From Periweissella fabalis (GTDB lineage: Bacteria; Bacillota; Bacilli; Lactobacillales; Lactobacillaceae): a DNA stretch of 64,000 nt. The stretch lies in NCBI RefSeq assembly GCF_012396505.1, contig NZ_JAAXPN010000010.1, positions 1 to 64,000 of the forward strand. Direction: 5' to 3'. The first letter of the stretch is position 1, and each line of letters opens with the position of its first letter. The notes below the pieces were generated by a model. The model did no database searches and was not told the origin of the DNA. It saw only the letters and a list, made by a program, of their open reading frames with translations. Below are positions 27,734-36,341 of this stretch, piece by piece. A program made the translations under genes and the position numbers.

Positions 27734-29083
27734 ATGGATTTAACAAACGGATCATCATTAAAAAAAATTATGCTTTTTACAATTCCTTTGTTAATTGGGA
27801 ATTTTTTTCAACAAATGTATAGTTTCTCAGATACATTAGTTGTTGGACGAACACTAGGTGAAAATGCTCTAGGTGCAGTAGGATCTACTGGTAGTTTACA
27901 ATTTTTAGTTTTAGGTTTTGCTAACGGTTTAACAGTCGGACTGGCAATTATAACGGCTCAAAAGTTTGGTGCTAAGGATATTGCCGGTGTTAAACGCAGT
28001 TTTGCGATGAGTATTTTAATTACCGCAGCAACCTCAGTTGTAGTAACTATCTTAGCTTTAGGCTTTTTACCACAAATTTTACACTTAATGCAAACACCTA
28101 AAGTATTATATGACGATACATATGCGTTTATTTTTGTAATTTTTGCAGGTATTTTTACACAAATGGCATACAATTTACTTGCAAATATTTATCGAGCGGT
28201 CGGTAATTCAGTTATTCCATTAGTATTTTTGATTTTTGGACAAGTTTTAAATGTTATTCTCGAACTTTGGTTTATCTTAGGCTTTCATATGGGGGTAGCC
28301 GGTGCGGGATATGCAACTGGCATTGCACAATTAGCATCAGCAATTTTATTAATTATGTGGATTCCTCGTCATTTACCAGAGTTGGCTTTAACAAAAGCTG
28401 ATTTTAAACTTACTAAATTTGATTTTGTTGAACATGCGCGCATTGCTTATCCAGTAGCATTCCAGACATCAATTATTGCGATTGGTTCAGTTATTTTACA
28501 AATGTCACTTAATATTTTAGGACCTAAAGCAGTTACAGCTACAACTGCCGCTTCAAAGATCGATCAATTTGCCGTTCTAATATTTATCTCACTAGGAACA
28601 ACGATGGCCACATATACAGCACAAAACTACGGGGCCAAAGAGTTTAAACGTATCTTAGATGGTACTAAATATATTATGATTGCTGGGTTAGTGTCAGCAA
28701 TAGTATTTGGAGCAATTGAAATTATTTTTGCCGATCCAATGATTGGCTGGTTTATCGATCCTAAAGGAAATGAAGAGATTTTTGCAATGGCTCGTAATTA
28801 CTTCCAAGTAGTTGGAACTACCTACATGATATTGGCCGTATTATTTGTTGTTCGAAATGTTTTACAAGGGTCAGGAAATAGTTTAGTTCCAACCTTAGCC
28901 GGAATTGGGGAATTAATTGCCCGTGTCTTTGCTGGTTTAGTATTAGCACCACATTGGGGTTATTTTGGAGCAATGCTTGCTAATCCTCTTGCTTGGACAG
29001 CATCGGTGTTAATTATGCTTTGGCCATGTGTAAAATTCATTAGTGAACTAAGAAAATTAAATCTAATGAAGCATACAGCATAA
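27734..29083 (+). CDS. MATE-family multidrug/metabolite exporter
   Basis: A 449-residue polytopic membrane protein of about 12 helices belonging to the multidrug and toxin extrusion family (DinF/NorM branch). The N-terminal half has the typical PLLIGNFFQQMYSFSDTLVVG and GALGAVGST-type segment LGAVGSTGSL. The second half repeats the fold, with a VVRNVLQGSGNS loop. Such proteins exchange cations or protons for drugs or metabolites; the substrate is unknown. A weak AGAGGA precedes the ATG at 27734. The gene separates nusG from rplK, which adjoin in many Firmicutes, so it looks like an insertion into the ribosomal cluster. Confidence 0.9.
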   Translation: MDLTNGSSLKKIMLFTIPLLIGNFFQQMYSFSDTLVVGRTLGENALGAVGSTGSLQFLVLGFANGLTVGLAIITAQKFGAKDIAGVKRSFAMSILITAATSVVVTILALGFLPQILHLMQTPKVLYDDTYAFIFVIFAGIFTQMAYNLLANIYRAVGNSVIPLVFLIFGQVLNVILELWFILGFHMGVAGAGYATGIAQLASAILLIMWIPRHLPELALTKADFKLTKFDFVEHARIAYPVAFQTSIIAIGSVILQMSLNILGPKAVTATTAASKIDQFAVLIFISLGTTMATYTAQNYGAKEFKRILDGTKYIMIAGLVSAIVFGAIEIIFADPMIGWFIDPKGNEEIFAMARNYFQVVGTTYMILAVLFVVRNVLQGSGNSLVPTLAGIGELIARVFAGLVLAPHWGYFGAMLANPLAWTASVLIMLWPCVKFISELRKLNLMKHTA

Positions 29084-29110
29084 TAAATTTAAATAAATCA
29101 AATTTTATAC

Positions 29111-29223
29111 TTGAAATTAAAATTATGTGGTGGTACTATACCATAGTATGCTTGTTATAGTATATGTGGGAGGAGAAATCTTATCTCCATTCATACCACA
29201 ACACGAAACGGAGGTAATGTATC
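29111..29223 (+). promoter_or_regulatory. rplKA promoter and structured leader
   Basis: TTGAAA (29111-29116), 17 bp, TACTAT (29134-29139). The leader can form a hairpin GGAGA(AATCTTA)TCTCC enclosed by GTGG/CCAC just before the ribosome site CGGAGG. It may be an autoregulatory r-protein site, which is inferred from position only. Confidence 0.5.
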
Positions 29224-29649
29224 GTGGCTAAAAAAGTCGTAACAGTTGTTAAGTTACAAATTCCTGCCGCTAAGGCAACTCCAGCTCCACCAGTGGGTCC
29301 TGCCCTTGGTCAAGCTGGTATCAATATTATGGGGTTCGCAAAAGAATTTAATGCTCGTACTGCTGATCAAGCAGGTATGATCATCCCTGTTGTTATCTCA
29401 GTATATGAAGATCGTTCATTTGACTTCATCACTAAGACTCCACCAGCTGCAGTTCTTCTTAAGAAGGCTGCTGGTGTTGAAAAGGGTTCAGGAGAACCTA
29501 ACACTAAGAAGGTTGCAACGGTTACTAAGGCACAAGTCCAAGAAATCGCTGAAACTAAGATGCAAGACCTAAACGCCGCTTCTATTGAAGCAGCAATGCG
29601 CATGGTTGAAGGTACTGCACGTTCAATGGGATTCGTTGTTGAAGATTAA
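29224..29649 (+). CDS. rplK: 50S ribosomal protein L11
   Basis: Binds the GTPase-associated centre of 23S rRNA. The 141-residue protein starts with a GTG at 29224, supported by ACGGAGG upstream, and reads [22 protein letters not shown]-like (with the [14 protein letters not shown] proline/glycine motif). The N-terminal domain is followed by the rRNA-binding C-terminal domain with KMQDLNA. Length is exactly the family norm. rplA follows after 97 bases. Confidence 0.98.
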   Translation: MAKKVVTVVKLQIPAAKATPAPPVGPALGQAGINIMGFAKEFNARTADQAGMIIPVVISVYEDRSFDFITKTPPAAVLLKKAAGVEKGSGEPNTKKVATVTKAQVQEIAETKMQDLNAASIEAAMRMVEGTARSMGFVVED

Positions 29650-29746
29650 TCTATAACGAACAGTCGGATCGCGTATGAAAATACGCAAGATCAAGCGGGA
29701 GGTGGCGACGCCGTTTGACCGCATTTGCAAGGAGGAATAGCTAAAA
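29650..29746 (+). promoter_or_regulatory. Structured intergenic leader of rplA (possible L1 site)
   Basis: The 97 bases before rplA contain GATC-GCGTAT-GAAA-ATACGC-AA-GATC and a second hairpin built from GCGG...CCGC around GGTGGCGACGCC. The conserved position and GC-rich, stem-rich composition fit an L1-binding translational operator. This is an inference. Confidence 0.45.
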
Positions 29747-30439
29747 ATGGCTAAGAAACATGGTAAGAAATATGTTGCTGCTCTTGAAAAGGTAGACCAA
29801 ACTAAGGACTACACTTTATCAGAAGCGGTTGCATTAGTTAAAGAAATCGATTTTGCTGGTTTCGACGCAACAGTTGAAATTGCTTTCAACTTGAACGTTG
29901 ATACTCGTCAAGCTGATCAACAATTACGTGGTGCCGTAGTTTTACCTAATGGTACTGGTAAAGATCAAACTGTAGTTGTGTTCGCCAAGGGTGACAAAGC
30001 TAAGGAAGCCGAAGCTGCCGGTGCTGATGTTGTTGGTGACATGGACTTAATCCAACGTATCCAAGATGGTTGGTTGGACTTTGACGTAGCAATTGCTACG
30101 CCAGACATGATGGCTCAAGTTGGTCGTATTGGTCGTGCCCTTGGTCCTAAAGGTTTGATGCCAAACCCTAAGACTGGTACGGTTACTATGGACGTTACTA
30201 AAGCCGTTCAAGAATCAAAAGCTGGTAAGGTAACTTACCGTACTGACCGTGACGGTAACGTTTCTGTTCCTGTTGGTAAAGTATCATTTGATGATGCTGC
30301 TCTTGTAGGAAACTTGAAGACTATTGCTGAAACTGTTGTACGTGCTCGTCCAGCAGCTGTTAAGGGAACTTACGTGAAGCACGTATCAATCGCTTCTACT
30401 TTTGGTCCATCAGTTAACGTTGCTGTTGACTCATTGTAA
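29747..30439 (+). CDS. rplA: 50S ribosomal protein L1
   Basis: Forms the mobile L1 stalk at the ribosomal exit site and, in many bacteria, represses its own mRNA. The 230-residue protein has the normal two-domain L1 sequence, including the signature region [20 protein letters not shown] and the preceding [16 protein letters not shown]. Codon use is strongly biased, as expected for high expression. The ATG at 29747 follows AAGGAGG. A palindrome CAATTATTTTAAATAATTG (30441-30459) follows the stop. Confidence 0.98.
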   Translation: MAKKHGKKYVAALEKVDQTKDYTLSEAVALVKEIDFAGFDATVEIAFNLNVDTRQADQQLRGAVVLPNGTGKDQTVVVFAKGDKAKEAEAAGADVVGDMDLIQRIQDGWLDFDVAIATPDMMAQVGRIGRALGPKGLMPNPKTGTVTMDVTKAVQESKAGKVTYRTDRDGNVSVPVGKVSFDDAALVGNLKTIAETVVRARPAAVKGTYVKHVSIASTFGPSVNVAVDSL

Positions 30440-30460
30440 TCAATTATTTTAAATAATTGA

Positions 30461-30489
30461 TTGACCTTTGGCAGGATTATTGGTATCAT
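30461..30489 (+). promoter_or_regulatory. Promoter of the rplJL transcript
   Basis: TTGACC (30461-30466), 17-bp spacer, TATCAT (30484-30489). Expected start near 30496, just upstream of the L10 leader. Confidence 0.75.
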
Positions 30490-30495
30490 ATTGTA

Positions 30496-30625
30496 GTTAA
30501 TTAAATACGATTTCTACCTAAGACTCAGGAGGCATCAGCCTTAATAGTTAAATCCTGCCGAGGAAGTTTACAACGACTTTATTTCCCTCGGTTAAACTTC
30601 GGTTTAGACGAGGGATTTTCTTTTG
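30496..30625 (+). promoter_or_regulatory. L10 leader (r-protein L10-L12 autoregulatory RNA) with terminator
   Basis: The leader contains the conserved L10-leader signature AAGACTCAGGAGGCATCAGC, then TTAATAGTTAAATCCTGCCGAGG. An intrinsic terminator follows, with stem CCCTCG...CGAGGG (30585-30614), inner GTTTA pairings and a T-rich tail. In known cases the L10(L12)4 complex binds this RNA and promotes termination ahead of rplJ. Confidence 0.9.
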
Positions 30626-30656
30626 AGAAATCAAAATAAATAAGGAGGTAAAAAAC

Positions 30657-31163
30657 ATGAGTGAAGCAACCATCGCCGCTAAAGCGGCTGAAGTTGAAGC
30701 AGTTGCCGCTAAGTTTAACGAATCAGTATCTGCTGTTGTCGTTGACGTTCGTGGTTTAACTGTTGAACAATCAACTGAATTACGTAAGCAACTTCGTGAA
30801 GAAAACATTGAATTGAAGGTTATCAAGAACAAGATCTTGACACGCGCAGCCGAATCAGCCGACCTTGGAGGTTTAAACGACCTTTTTGTTGGACCATCAG
30901 CTGTTGCCTTTTCTAAGGAAGATGTTATCGCCCCAGCGCGTATCTTGAAGAAGTTTGCTGATTCAGTTGAAGCCCTTGAAATCAAGGGTGGTGTTATCGA
31001 AGGTAACATTGCTTCTGTTGAAGAAATCAACAAGTTTGCTGCATTGCCAAGTCGTGAAGGCTTGTTGTCAATGTTGCTTTCAACATTACAAGCACCTGTT
31101 CGTAACTTTGCATACGCTGTTAAAGCAGTTTCAGATGCAAAAGACGAAGAACCTGCTGCTTAA
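30657..31163 (+). CDS. rplJ: 50S ribosomal protein L10
   Basis: Forms the base of the L7/L12 stalk and binds the GTPase-associated rRNA region. The 168-residue protein has the typical N-terminal [14 protein letters not shown] helix, the globular RNA-binding part with [18 protein letters not shown] and a C-terminal helix that carries L7/L12 dimers. TAAGGAGGT precedes the ATG at 30657. It lies behind the L10 leader and 40 bases before rplL. Confidence 0.97.
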   Translation: MSEATIAAKAAEVEAVAAKFNESVSAVVVDVRGLTVEQSTELRKQLREENIELKVIKNKILTRAAESADLGGLNDLFVGPSAVAFSKEDVIAPARILKKFADSVEALEIKGGVIEGNIASVEEINKFAALPSREGLLSMLLSTLQAPVRNFAYAVKAVSDAKDEEPAA

Positions 31164-31203
31164 TTAATTTAAATTAAAAACAAAAATTTTGGAGGATTTT
31201 ACA

Positions 31204-31569
31204 ATGGCTTTAAACAAAGACGTTATTATCGAAGAACTTAAAAACGCTACTATCTTGGAACTTGCTGACCTTGTTTCAGCAATCGAAGAAGAATTTGGTG
31301 TTTCTGCTGCTGCTCCTGTAGCTGCTGCTGGTGCTGCTGGTGCCGATGCTGCTGCTAAGACTGAATTTGATGTTGAATTGACTTCAGCTGGTTCAGCTAA
31401 GATCAAGGTTATCAAGGCAGTTCGTGAAGCAACTGGTCTTGGCTTGAAAGAAGCTAAGGACTTGGTTGATGGTGCTCCATCAATCGTTAAGGAAGGCTTG
31501 TCAGAAGCCGATGCTGCTGAATTAGTTGCTAAGCTTGAAGAAGCTGGTGCATCTGCAGCTGCTAAGTAA
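31204..31569 (+). CDS. rplL: 50S ribosomal protein L7/L12
   Basis: The stalk protein that recruits translation factors. The 121-residue protein begins [20 protein letters not shown], continues with an Ala-rich hinge (~35-55) and ends with the compact C-terminal domain ([20 protein letters not shown]). The start at 31204 follows TTGGAGG at good spacing; an in-frame upstream ATG at 31189 is without a site. It ends the operon at a strong terminator; rpoB does not follow here, unlike in Bacillus. Confidence 0.97.
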   Translation: MALNKDVIIEELKNATILELADLVSAIEEEFGVSAAAPVAAAGAAGADAAAKTEFDVELTSAGSAKIKVIKAVREATGLGLKEAKDLVDGAPSIVKEGLSEADAAELVAKLEEAGASAAAK

Positions 31570-31587
31570 TTTTAAATTACAAAGTAT

Positions 31588-31627
31588 AAAAGAGTTAGTA
31601 AGGTTATCCTTGCTAACTCTTTTTTTG
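31588..31627 (+). terminator. Terminator of the rplJL operon
   Basis: A 16-bp stem AAAAGAGTTAGTAAGG (31588-31603) / CCTTGCTAACTCTTTT (31608-31623) with one G-T pair and a T7 run. Confidence 0.93.
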
Positions 31628-31784
31628 TGCACTTCGAATTGGGTATAATCAAATGATACAAGCTATCTGCTCTTTATAAGCTTGTTTATACTAATTAAAA
31701 TAATAATCTAAGTTATTGTACTTAAACTGTGCAAATAGCTTCTAATAGAGGCGGCTATGCATTATTTAAAGATATACCTGTATA
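31628..31784. other. Intergenic region rplL-nrdF, no gene seen
   Basis: An AT-rich stretch with no ORF of note, no tRNA and no convincing promoter. GGGTATAATC at 31640-31649 contains a TATAAT without a matching -35 box. Confidence 0.5.
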
Positions 31785-31831
31785 ATAAAACACCCCAAAA
31801 GTTAGACCAAAAAAGGTCAACTTTTGGGGTG
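31785..31831 (-). terminator. Terminator of nrdF
   Basis: Minus-strand stem from GGTCAACTTTTGGGGTG (31815-31831 on the plus strand) with CACCCCAAAAGTTAGACC (31791-31808), one bulged base, and TTTTATTAT as the exit tract on the minus strand. Confidence 0.85.
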
Positions 31832-31878
31832 CATATTAAAATAGAACTTCTATGACAGCTCTTTTTAGCTAATTATCT

Positions 31879-32832
31879 TTAAATGTCATAATCATTATCA
31901 TCCATAACTTCAACTTGACCAAGGCGGTAACCATTACCGACTTGTGAGAAGAAGTCATGATTTGAAGTTGAAGTTGAAATACCATTCATAACAACAGGAC
32001 TAACATCATCTGCTGTATCTGGGAACAATGGATCTTGTCCTAAGTTCATCAAGGCTTTATTAGCATTATAACGTAAGAAAGTGAGCACTGAATCAGTCCA
32101 ACCAACACCATCATATAATTCATGTGTGTATTTTTCTTCGTTTTCATATAATTCATACAATAAATCATACATCCAAGCTTTAATTTCCGCTTGCTCATCA
32201 GCGTTTAATTCATTAAATGCTACTTGGAATTTGTAACCAATATATGTGCCATGAACAGATTCATCACGCAAAATTAATTTAATAATTTCTGCCACATTAA
32301 TTAGTTTATTGTGGCCTAAATAATAGAGTGGCGTATAGAAACCAGAATAGAATAGGAATGTTTCTAAGAATACTGATGCAATTTTCTTTTGTAATGGGGT
32401 ACCTGTTTGATAAATATTATTAATACGTTGGGCCTTGTATTGTAAAAACTCGTTAGTATTAGTCCATTCAAATATTGCTTCAATTTCTTTAGGGGCATTC
32501 AATGTTTCAAAGATTGAAGAATATGATTTAGCATGTACTGATTCCATAAATTCAATATTATTTAAAACAGCTTCTTCATGTTGAGTACGAATATCTTCTT
32601 TAAGTGCTGACATTCCGTCTTGCGATTGAACGGTATCAAGCAGCGTTAAACCACCAAAAACTAAGCCAACAAGATCTTTTTCTTGTTGATCCATTTGACG
32701 CCAATCGTCGAGATCATTTGATAATGGAATTCGGGTATCTAACCAAAATTGTTCAGTTAATTTTTCCCAAGTTGCTTTATCGATAGCATCTTCAATGTTA
32801 TTCCAATTAATTGCGATGTATTCTTTTGCCAT
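31879..32832 (-). CDS. nrdF: Class Ib ribonucleotide reductase beta subunit
   Basis: The radical-generating small subunit (dimanganese or diiron tyrosyl radical) of the aerobic class Ib reductase that makes dNTPs. The 317-residue ferritin-like protein has metal-ligand segments such as NNIEFMESVHAKSYSSIF (helix with E and ExxH) and LRDESVHGTYIGYKFQ (second E/ExxH pair). The start ATG at 32832 follows GGAGAAG. It lies after nrdE but has its own TTGACA promoter and is separated by a terminator, so its level may be set independently. nrdI, the flavodoxin partner, is not in this window. Confidence 0.96.
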   Translation of the reverse strand: MAKEYIAINWNNIEDAIDKATWEKLTEQFWLDTRIPLSNDLDDWRQMDQQEKDLVGLVFGGLTLLDTVQSQDGMSALKEDIRTQHEEAVLNNIEFMESVHAKSYSSIFETLNAPKEIEAIFEWTNTNEFLQYKAQRINNIYQTGTPLQKKIASVFLETFLFYSGFYTPLYYLGHNKLINVAEIIKLILRDESVHGTYIGYKFQVAFNELNADEQAEIKAWMYDLLYELYENEEKYTHELYDGVGWTDSVLTFLRYNANKALMNLGQDPLFPDTADDVSPVVMNGISTSTSNHDFFSQVGNGYRLGQVEVMDDNDYDI

Positions 32833-32867
32833 TAGATATTCTTCTCCGTTGTTAATTGATTCACTAA

Positions 32868-32896
32868 ATTTTAGCCCGGGTTTTAGACAATGTCAA
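32868..32896 (-). promoter_or_regulatory. Separate promoter of nrdF
   Basis: Minus strand: TTGACA (32896-32891), 17-bp spacer, TAAAAT (32873-32868), 36 bases before the nrdF start. No NrdR box is seen here. Confidence 0.75.
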
Positions 32897-32932
32897 CCGC
32901 ACCAAAATTTAAGAAAATAAGTGAGGTGTTAC

Positions 32933-32973
32933 AAAAAAGATATGAATTACGAATTTATCGCAATTCATATCTT
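32933..32973 (-). terminator. Terminator between nrdE and nrdF
   Basis: Perfect 12-bp stem AAGATATGAATT / AATTCATATCTT (32937-32948 and 32962-32973), followed on the minus strand by TTTTTT (32938-32933). Confidence 0.88.
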
Positions 32974-32991
32974 CATCTTTGAGTTATGCAA

Positions 32992-35157
32992 TTAAATTGA
33001 ACAGCTTACACATTCATTAACACCAGCTTCAGTGTCATCGTCGGTAAATGTTCGAACATAGTAAACTGATTTACAACCACGCTTATAAGCATAGTTACGT
33101 AAGATATTTAAATCACGAGTTGTCATCTTATCAGTCCGACCGTTCTTCCATTCATATAAACCTTCAGGTAAAGTAGCACGCATAAAGAGCGTTAATGCCA
33201 TTCCTTGGTCAATATGTTGTTGTGCTGTTGCGTAGATATCAATAACTTTACGCATGTCAGTATCGTAAGCAGAAACATAGTAAGGAATAGTATCATCAGC
33301 CAAGTATGGAGCTGGATAGTAAATCTTACCAATTTTCTTTTCTTGACGTTCTTCAATACGGTTTACAATTGGGTGCAATGATGAAGTTGCATCGTTAATG
33401 TATGAAATTGATCCGGTAGGGGCAACTGCCATACGATTACGGTTATATAGACCATATTGCTTAACGTCAGCAGCAAGTTGACGCCAATCCTCGGCCGTTG
33501 GAATATGATGATTGGCAAAAAGTGCGGCAACTTTTTCTGATTTAGGTTGCCAATCGCCATTAATATATTTCTCAAAGTATGACCCATCAGCGTATTTTGA
33601 TAATTCAAAATCCTTAAAGGTTTCTTTTCGTTCACGAGCAATCTTGTTTGATGATACTAAAGTATAGTAGTTAACCATCATAAAGAAAACGTTTGTGAAG
33701 TCCATTGAATCTTCATCACCATACATTATATGACTCTTAGCCAAGTATCCGTGAAGGCCCATGGCACCTAGACCAACTGCATGTGCTTCATCGTTACCCT
33801 TACGAATTGATGGGACGATGTCAAGTTTTGACATATCTGAAACAAATGAAAGTGCCCGCATCATGCTGTCAATTGATTGACCAAAATCTGTGGTTTCCAT
33901 CATATTGGCAATATTAATAGAACCTAAGTTACATGAAACATCAGTTCCAAGATGATCATACATTTGTTTATCATTAATTTTTGATGGCTCTTGAATTTGA
34001 AGAATTTCAGAACACAAATTAGACGAAACAATTTTACCAGCTACTGCGCTATCACGATTAGCCATATCAATGTTGATAATGTATGGGTAACCTGATTCTT
34101 GTTGTAATTTAGAAATTTCAGTTTCAAGATCACGTGCATTAATCTTGTATTTAGTAATTTCAGGATTAGCAACTAAATTATCATATTCAGCTGTAATATC
34201 AACATAGTTAAATGGGGTACCGTATGCACGCTCAACATCATATGGTGAGAAAGTATACATTGGTTCGTTAGCCTTAGCTAATTCATAAAATTTATCAGGA
34301 ATTGTTAAACCTAATGAAAGAGTTTTAACACGAATCTTTTCATCAGCATTTTCTTTCTTAGTTGCCAAGAAACTCATAATATCAGGGTGGAAGACATTTA
34401 AATAAACAACTCCAGCCCCTTGACGTTGGCCAAGTTGATTTGAGTAAGAAAATGAATCTTCCAGCAATTTCATGACAGGTACAACCCCAGAGGCGGCATT
34501 AGCGATTCCTTTAATGGGCGCACCAGCTTCACGTAAGTTAGAAAGATTCATTCCAACACCACCACCAATTCGTGAAAGTTGAAGTGCTGAATTAATAACT
34601 CGACCAATTGAATTCATATCATCAGTTGATTGAATAACAAAACATGAAACTAGTTCTCCACGGCGTGACTTACCGGCATTTAAAAATGAAGGGGTAGCAG
34701 GTTGGTAGCGTTGGTGAATCATTTCGTCAGCTAAGTGCATAGCCAATTCTTCGTTTCCATCACCATAAAAAAGCGCATTAATGGCCACTCGATCAGTATA
34801 ACTTTCTAGATAAGTTGTATTATCATTTGTTTTTAAAGCATATTGGGCATAGAATTTGTAAGCGGCCATAAATGACTTGAATTGAAAATCTTGCTCTAAA
34901 AGATAATCATATAATTTCTCGATGAAACTAAAATCATATTTAGCAACAAATCCTGGTTCAAGGAAATCGTTGTCAAGTAAGTAGTCAAAACGGTCACGAA
35001 GGGTTGCAAACTTCATGGTATTTGGTTCAACATTTTCAGCAAAAAAAGCTACTAAAGCTTCGTGATCCTTTTCTAATTGGATTCGATTATTTTTTGGAAT
35101 ATTAATTTGATTATTTAAATCAAAATATGTGACGTCTTTTAAGTCTTTTAAACTCAT
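32992..35157 (-). CDS. nrdE: Class Ib ribonucleoside-diphosphate reductase alpha subunit
   Basis: The catalytic subunit that reduces ribonucleoside diphosphates using the NrdF radical and NrdH-redoxin. The 721-residue protein lacks an ATP-cone, as usual for NrdE. It carries ELVSCFVIQST with the first active-site Cys, SNLCSEI with the radical Cys region, VAPTGSISYI and the C-terminal swinging pair CVSCSI. AAGGGGAG precedes the ATG at 35157. Terminators lie on both sides (35215-35243 upstream, 32933-32973 downstream), so it depends on readthrough from nrdH or on an unseen promoter. Confidence 0.96.
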   Translation of the reverse strand: MSLKDLKDVTYFDLNNQINIPKNNRIQLEKDHEALVAFFAENVEPNTMKFATLRDRFDYLLDNDFLEPGFVAKYDFSFIEKLYDYLLEQDFQFKSFMAAYKFYAQYALKTNDNTTYLESYTDRVAINALFYGDGNEELAMHLADEMIHQRYQPATPSFLNAGKSRRGELVSCFVIQSTDDMNSIGRVINSALQLSRIGGGVGMNLSNLREAGAPIKGIANAASGVVPVMKLLEDSFSYSNQLGQRQGAGVVYLNVFHPDIMSFLATKKENADEKIRVKTLSLGLTIPDKFYELAKANEPMYTFSPYDVERAYGTPFNYVDITAEYDNLVANPEITKYKINARDLETEISKLQQESGYPYIINIDMANRDSAVAGKIVSSNLCSEILQIQEPSKINDKQMYDHLGTDVSCNLGSINIANMMETTDFGQSIDSMMRALSFVSDMSKLDIVPSIRKGNDEAHAVGLGAMGLHGYLAKSHIMYGDEDSMDFTNVFFMMVNYYTLVSSNKIARERKETFKDFELSKYADGSYFEKYINGDWQPKSEKVAALFANHHIPTAEDWRQLAADVKQYGLYNRNRMAVAPTGSISYINDATSSLHPIVNRIEERQEKKIGKIYYPAPYLADDTIPYYVSAYDTDMRKVIDIYATAQQHIDQGMALTLFMRATLPEGLYEWKNGRTDKMTTRDLNILRNYAYKRGCKSVYYVRTFTDDDTEAGVNECVSCSI

Positions 35158-35214
35158 GTGTAGGCTCCCCTTAAATTTTTAGATGACGATTAAGCTAGCG
35201 TGTATGTACTTTAA

Positions 35215-35243
35215 AAATAAAAAACAACACCCTGTTGTTTTTT
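35215..35243 (-). terminator. Terminator/attenuator between nrdH and nrdE
   Basis: Minus-strand stem AAAACAACA-GGG-TGTTGTTTT (35241-35221) followed by T residues. A neighbouring CAACATCTTGTTT (35259-35247) could pair alternatively, so a conditional attenuator is possible. Confidence 0.75.
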
Positions 35244-35285
35244 GAAACAAGATGTTGCCTTAGCACGCGACTTTTAATTGAATAA

Positions 35286-35513
35286 TTAGGCTAATTGTTG
35301 CAAAGCATCTGGACGGAAGCCAGCGATTGAATCAATATTAGCACCTTCAACAACAGGTACTGATTGAAAGCCTTGAGCTTTTAAATAGTCGACATATTCT
35401 GGGTTTGTGCTGACATTTTTTTCTTCAAATGCGATGCCACGAGCTTCTAAGAAACGTTTTGTCATCTTGCATTGGATGCAGTTATCTTTAGTAAATACAG
35501 TTAATTTATTCAT
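35286..35513 (-). CDS. nrdH: Glutaredoxin-like protein NrdH
   Basis: The thioredoxin-fold electron donor for NrdEF. The 75-residue protein has the redox motif CIQCK (C12, C15) and the C-terminal GFRPDALQ segment typical of NrdH. The ATG at 35513 is preceded by GGGACAGGGG, a moderate ribosome site. It is the first gene of the nrd group, directly behind a promoter (-35 TTGCAC, -10 TATACT) with NrdR boxes, and is followed by a terminator before nrdE. Confidence 0.95.
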   Translation of the reverse strand: MNKLTVFTKDNCIQCKMTKRFLEARGIAFEEKNVSTNPEYVDYLKAQGFQSVPVVEGANIDSIAGFRPDALQQLA

Positions 35514-35549
35514 ATTATAATACCCCTGTCCCTTTTTATTTCATCGATT

Positions 35550-35600
35550 AGTATAACAATATGTAGTGGCCGGTGCAATAAAAAAAACTATATATAGTGT
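35550..35600 (-). promoter_or_regulatory. nrdH promoter with tandem NrdR boxes
   Basis: Minus-strand promoter TTGCAC (35578-35573), 17-bp spacer, TATACT (35555-35550). One 16-bp site at 35585-35600 (AAACTATATATAGTGT) matches the NrdR consensus ACACWATATATWGTGT at 15 positions. A second, weaker site at 35554-35569 (TAACAATATGTAGTGG) matches at 12. The 31-bp offset is the usual NrdR spacing (three helical turns). The weaker site covers the spacer and -10. The regulator gene nrdR is not in this window. Confidence 0.82.
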
Positions 35601-35723
35601 ACTGTGGGAAATAAATTGTTTATTTGCCTTAGAGTAGCAAAGAGAAAAAATTTATAAAAGGGTGTAAAAGTTTTTACTTAACAGTTATTATTATAGAGAA
35701 GCAAAATGAAGGGGGCCATGCCC

Positions 35724-36329
35724 ATGAATAATCACTACTACACTGAGAACCCAGATATTGTCCACGATGAAAAAACGTGGCCATTTATTTTATTAAATAA
35801 CGAGATTAAGTTTACCACGGATAATGGTGTCTTTTCAAAGCAAACGGTTGATTATGGGACACGTGTTATGCTCGAAGCATTTCGTGAAGACCACGCTCCG
35901 GCTGGAAAAATTCTTGATTTAGGTACTGGTTATGGACCAGTAGGAATCGCACTAGCCTTAGCATATCCAAACCGTAAAGTTGATATGGTTGATGTCAACA
36001 ACTTAGCTTTAAGTTTAGCACAACGTAATGCAACAACGAATCAAGTTACGGAACAAGTTAAAGTATTTCATTCTAATGTGTATGAAGACGTAACTGATCA
36101 ATATGCTGCTATTTTAACCAATCCACCTGTACGAGCAGGTAAAGAAGTTGTCCAAGCAATGATTGCCAAATCAATACAATATTTAGTAGTTGGTGGGACT
36201 TTAACCGTTGTCTTACAAAAAAAGCAAGGTGCACCATCAGCCAAAAAATTAATGGAAGAAGTTTTTGGTAATTGCGAAATTATTCGTAAAGATAAGGGCT
36301 ACTATATTTTAGAAGCCGTTAAAGCCTAG
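35724..36329 (+). CDS. Class I SAM-dependent methyltransferase, RsmC/YbxB-like
   Basis: A 201-residue methyltransferase with SAM motif I DLGTGYGPVGIALA (~60-74), an acidic motif II DMVDVNNLA and the amino-methyltransferase motif as NPPVRAGK. The family (RsmC, single-domain form; Bacillus YbxB) includes 16S rRNA guanine-N2 methyltransferases, which is the likely but untested role. In Bacillus ybxB follows rplL. Here it is separated from rplL by the nrd genes and linked to tadA, 12 bases downstream. ATG 35724 is chosen for its spacing from AAGGGGG (35709-35715); ATGs at 35706 and 35718 are too close or lie within it. Confidence 0.85.
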   Translation: MNNHYYTENPDIVHDEKTWPFILLNNEIKFTTDNGVFSKQTVDYGTRVMLEAFREDHAPAGKILDLGTGYGPVGIALALAYPNRKVDMVDVNNLALSLAQRNATTNQVTEQVKVFHSNVYEDVTDQYAAILTNPPVRAGKEVVQAMIAKSIQYLVVGGTLTVVLQKKQGAPSAKKLMEEVFGNCEIIRKDKGYYILEAVKA

Positions 36330-36341
36330 AGGATAAATAGC

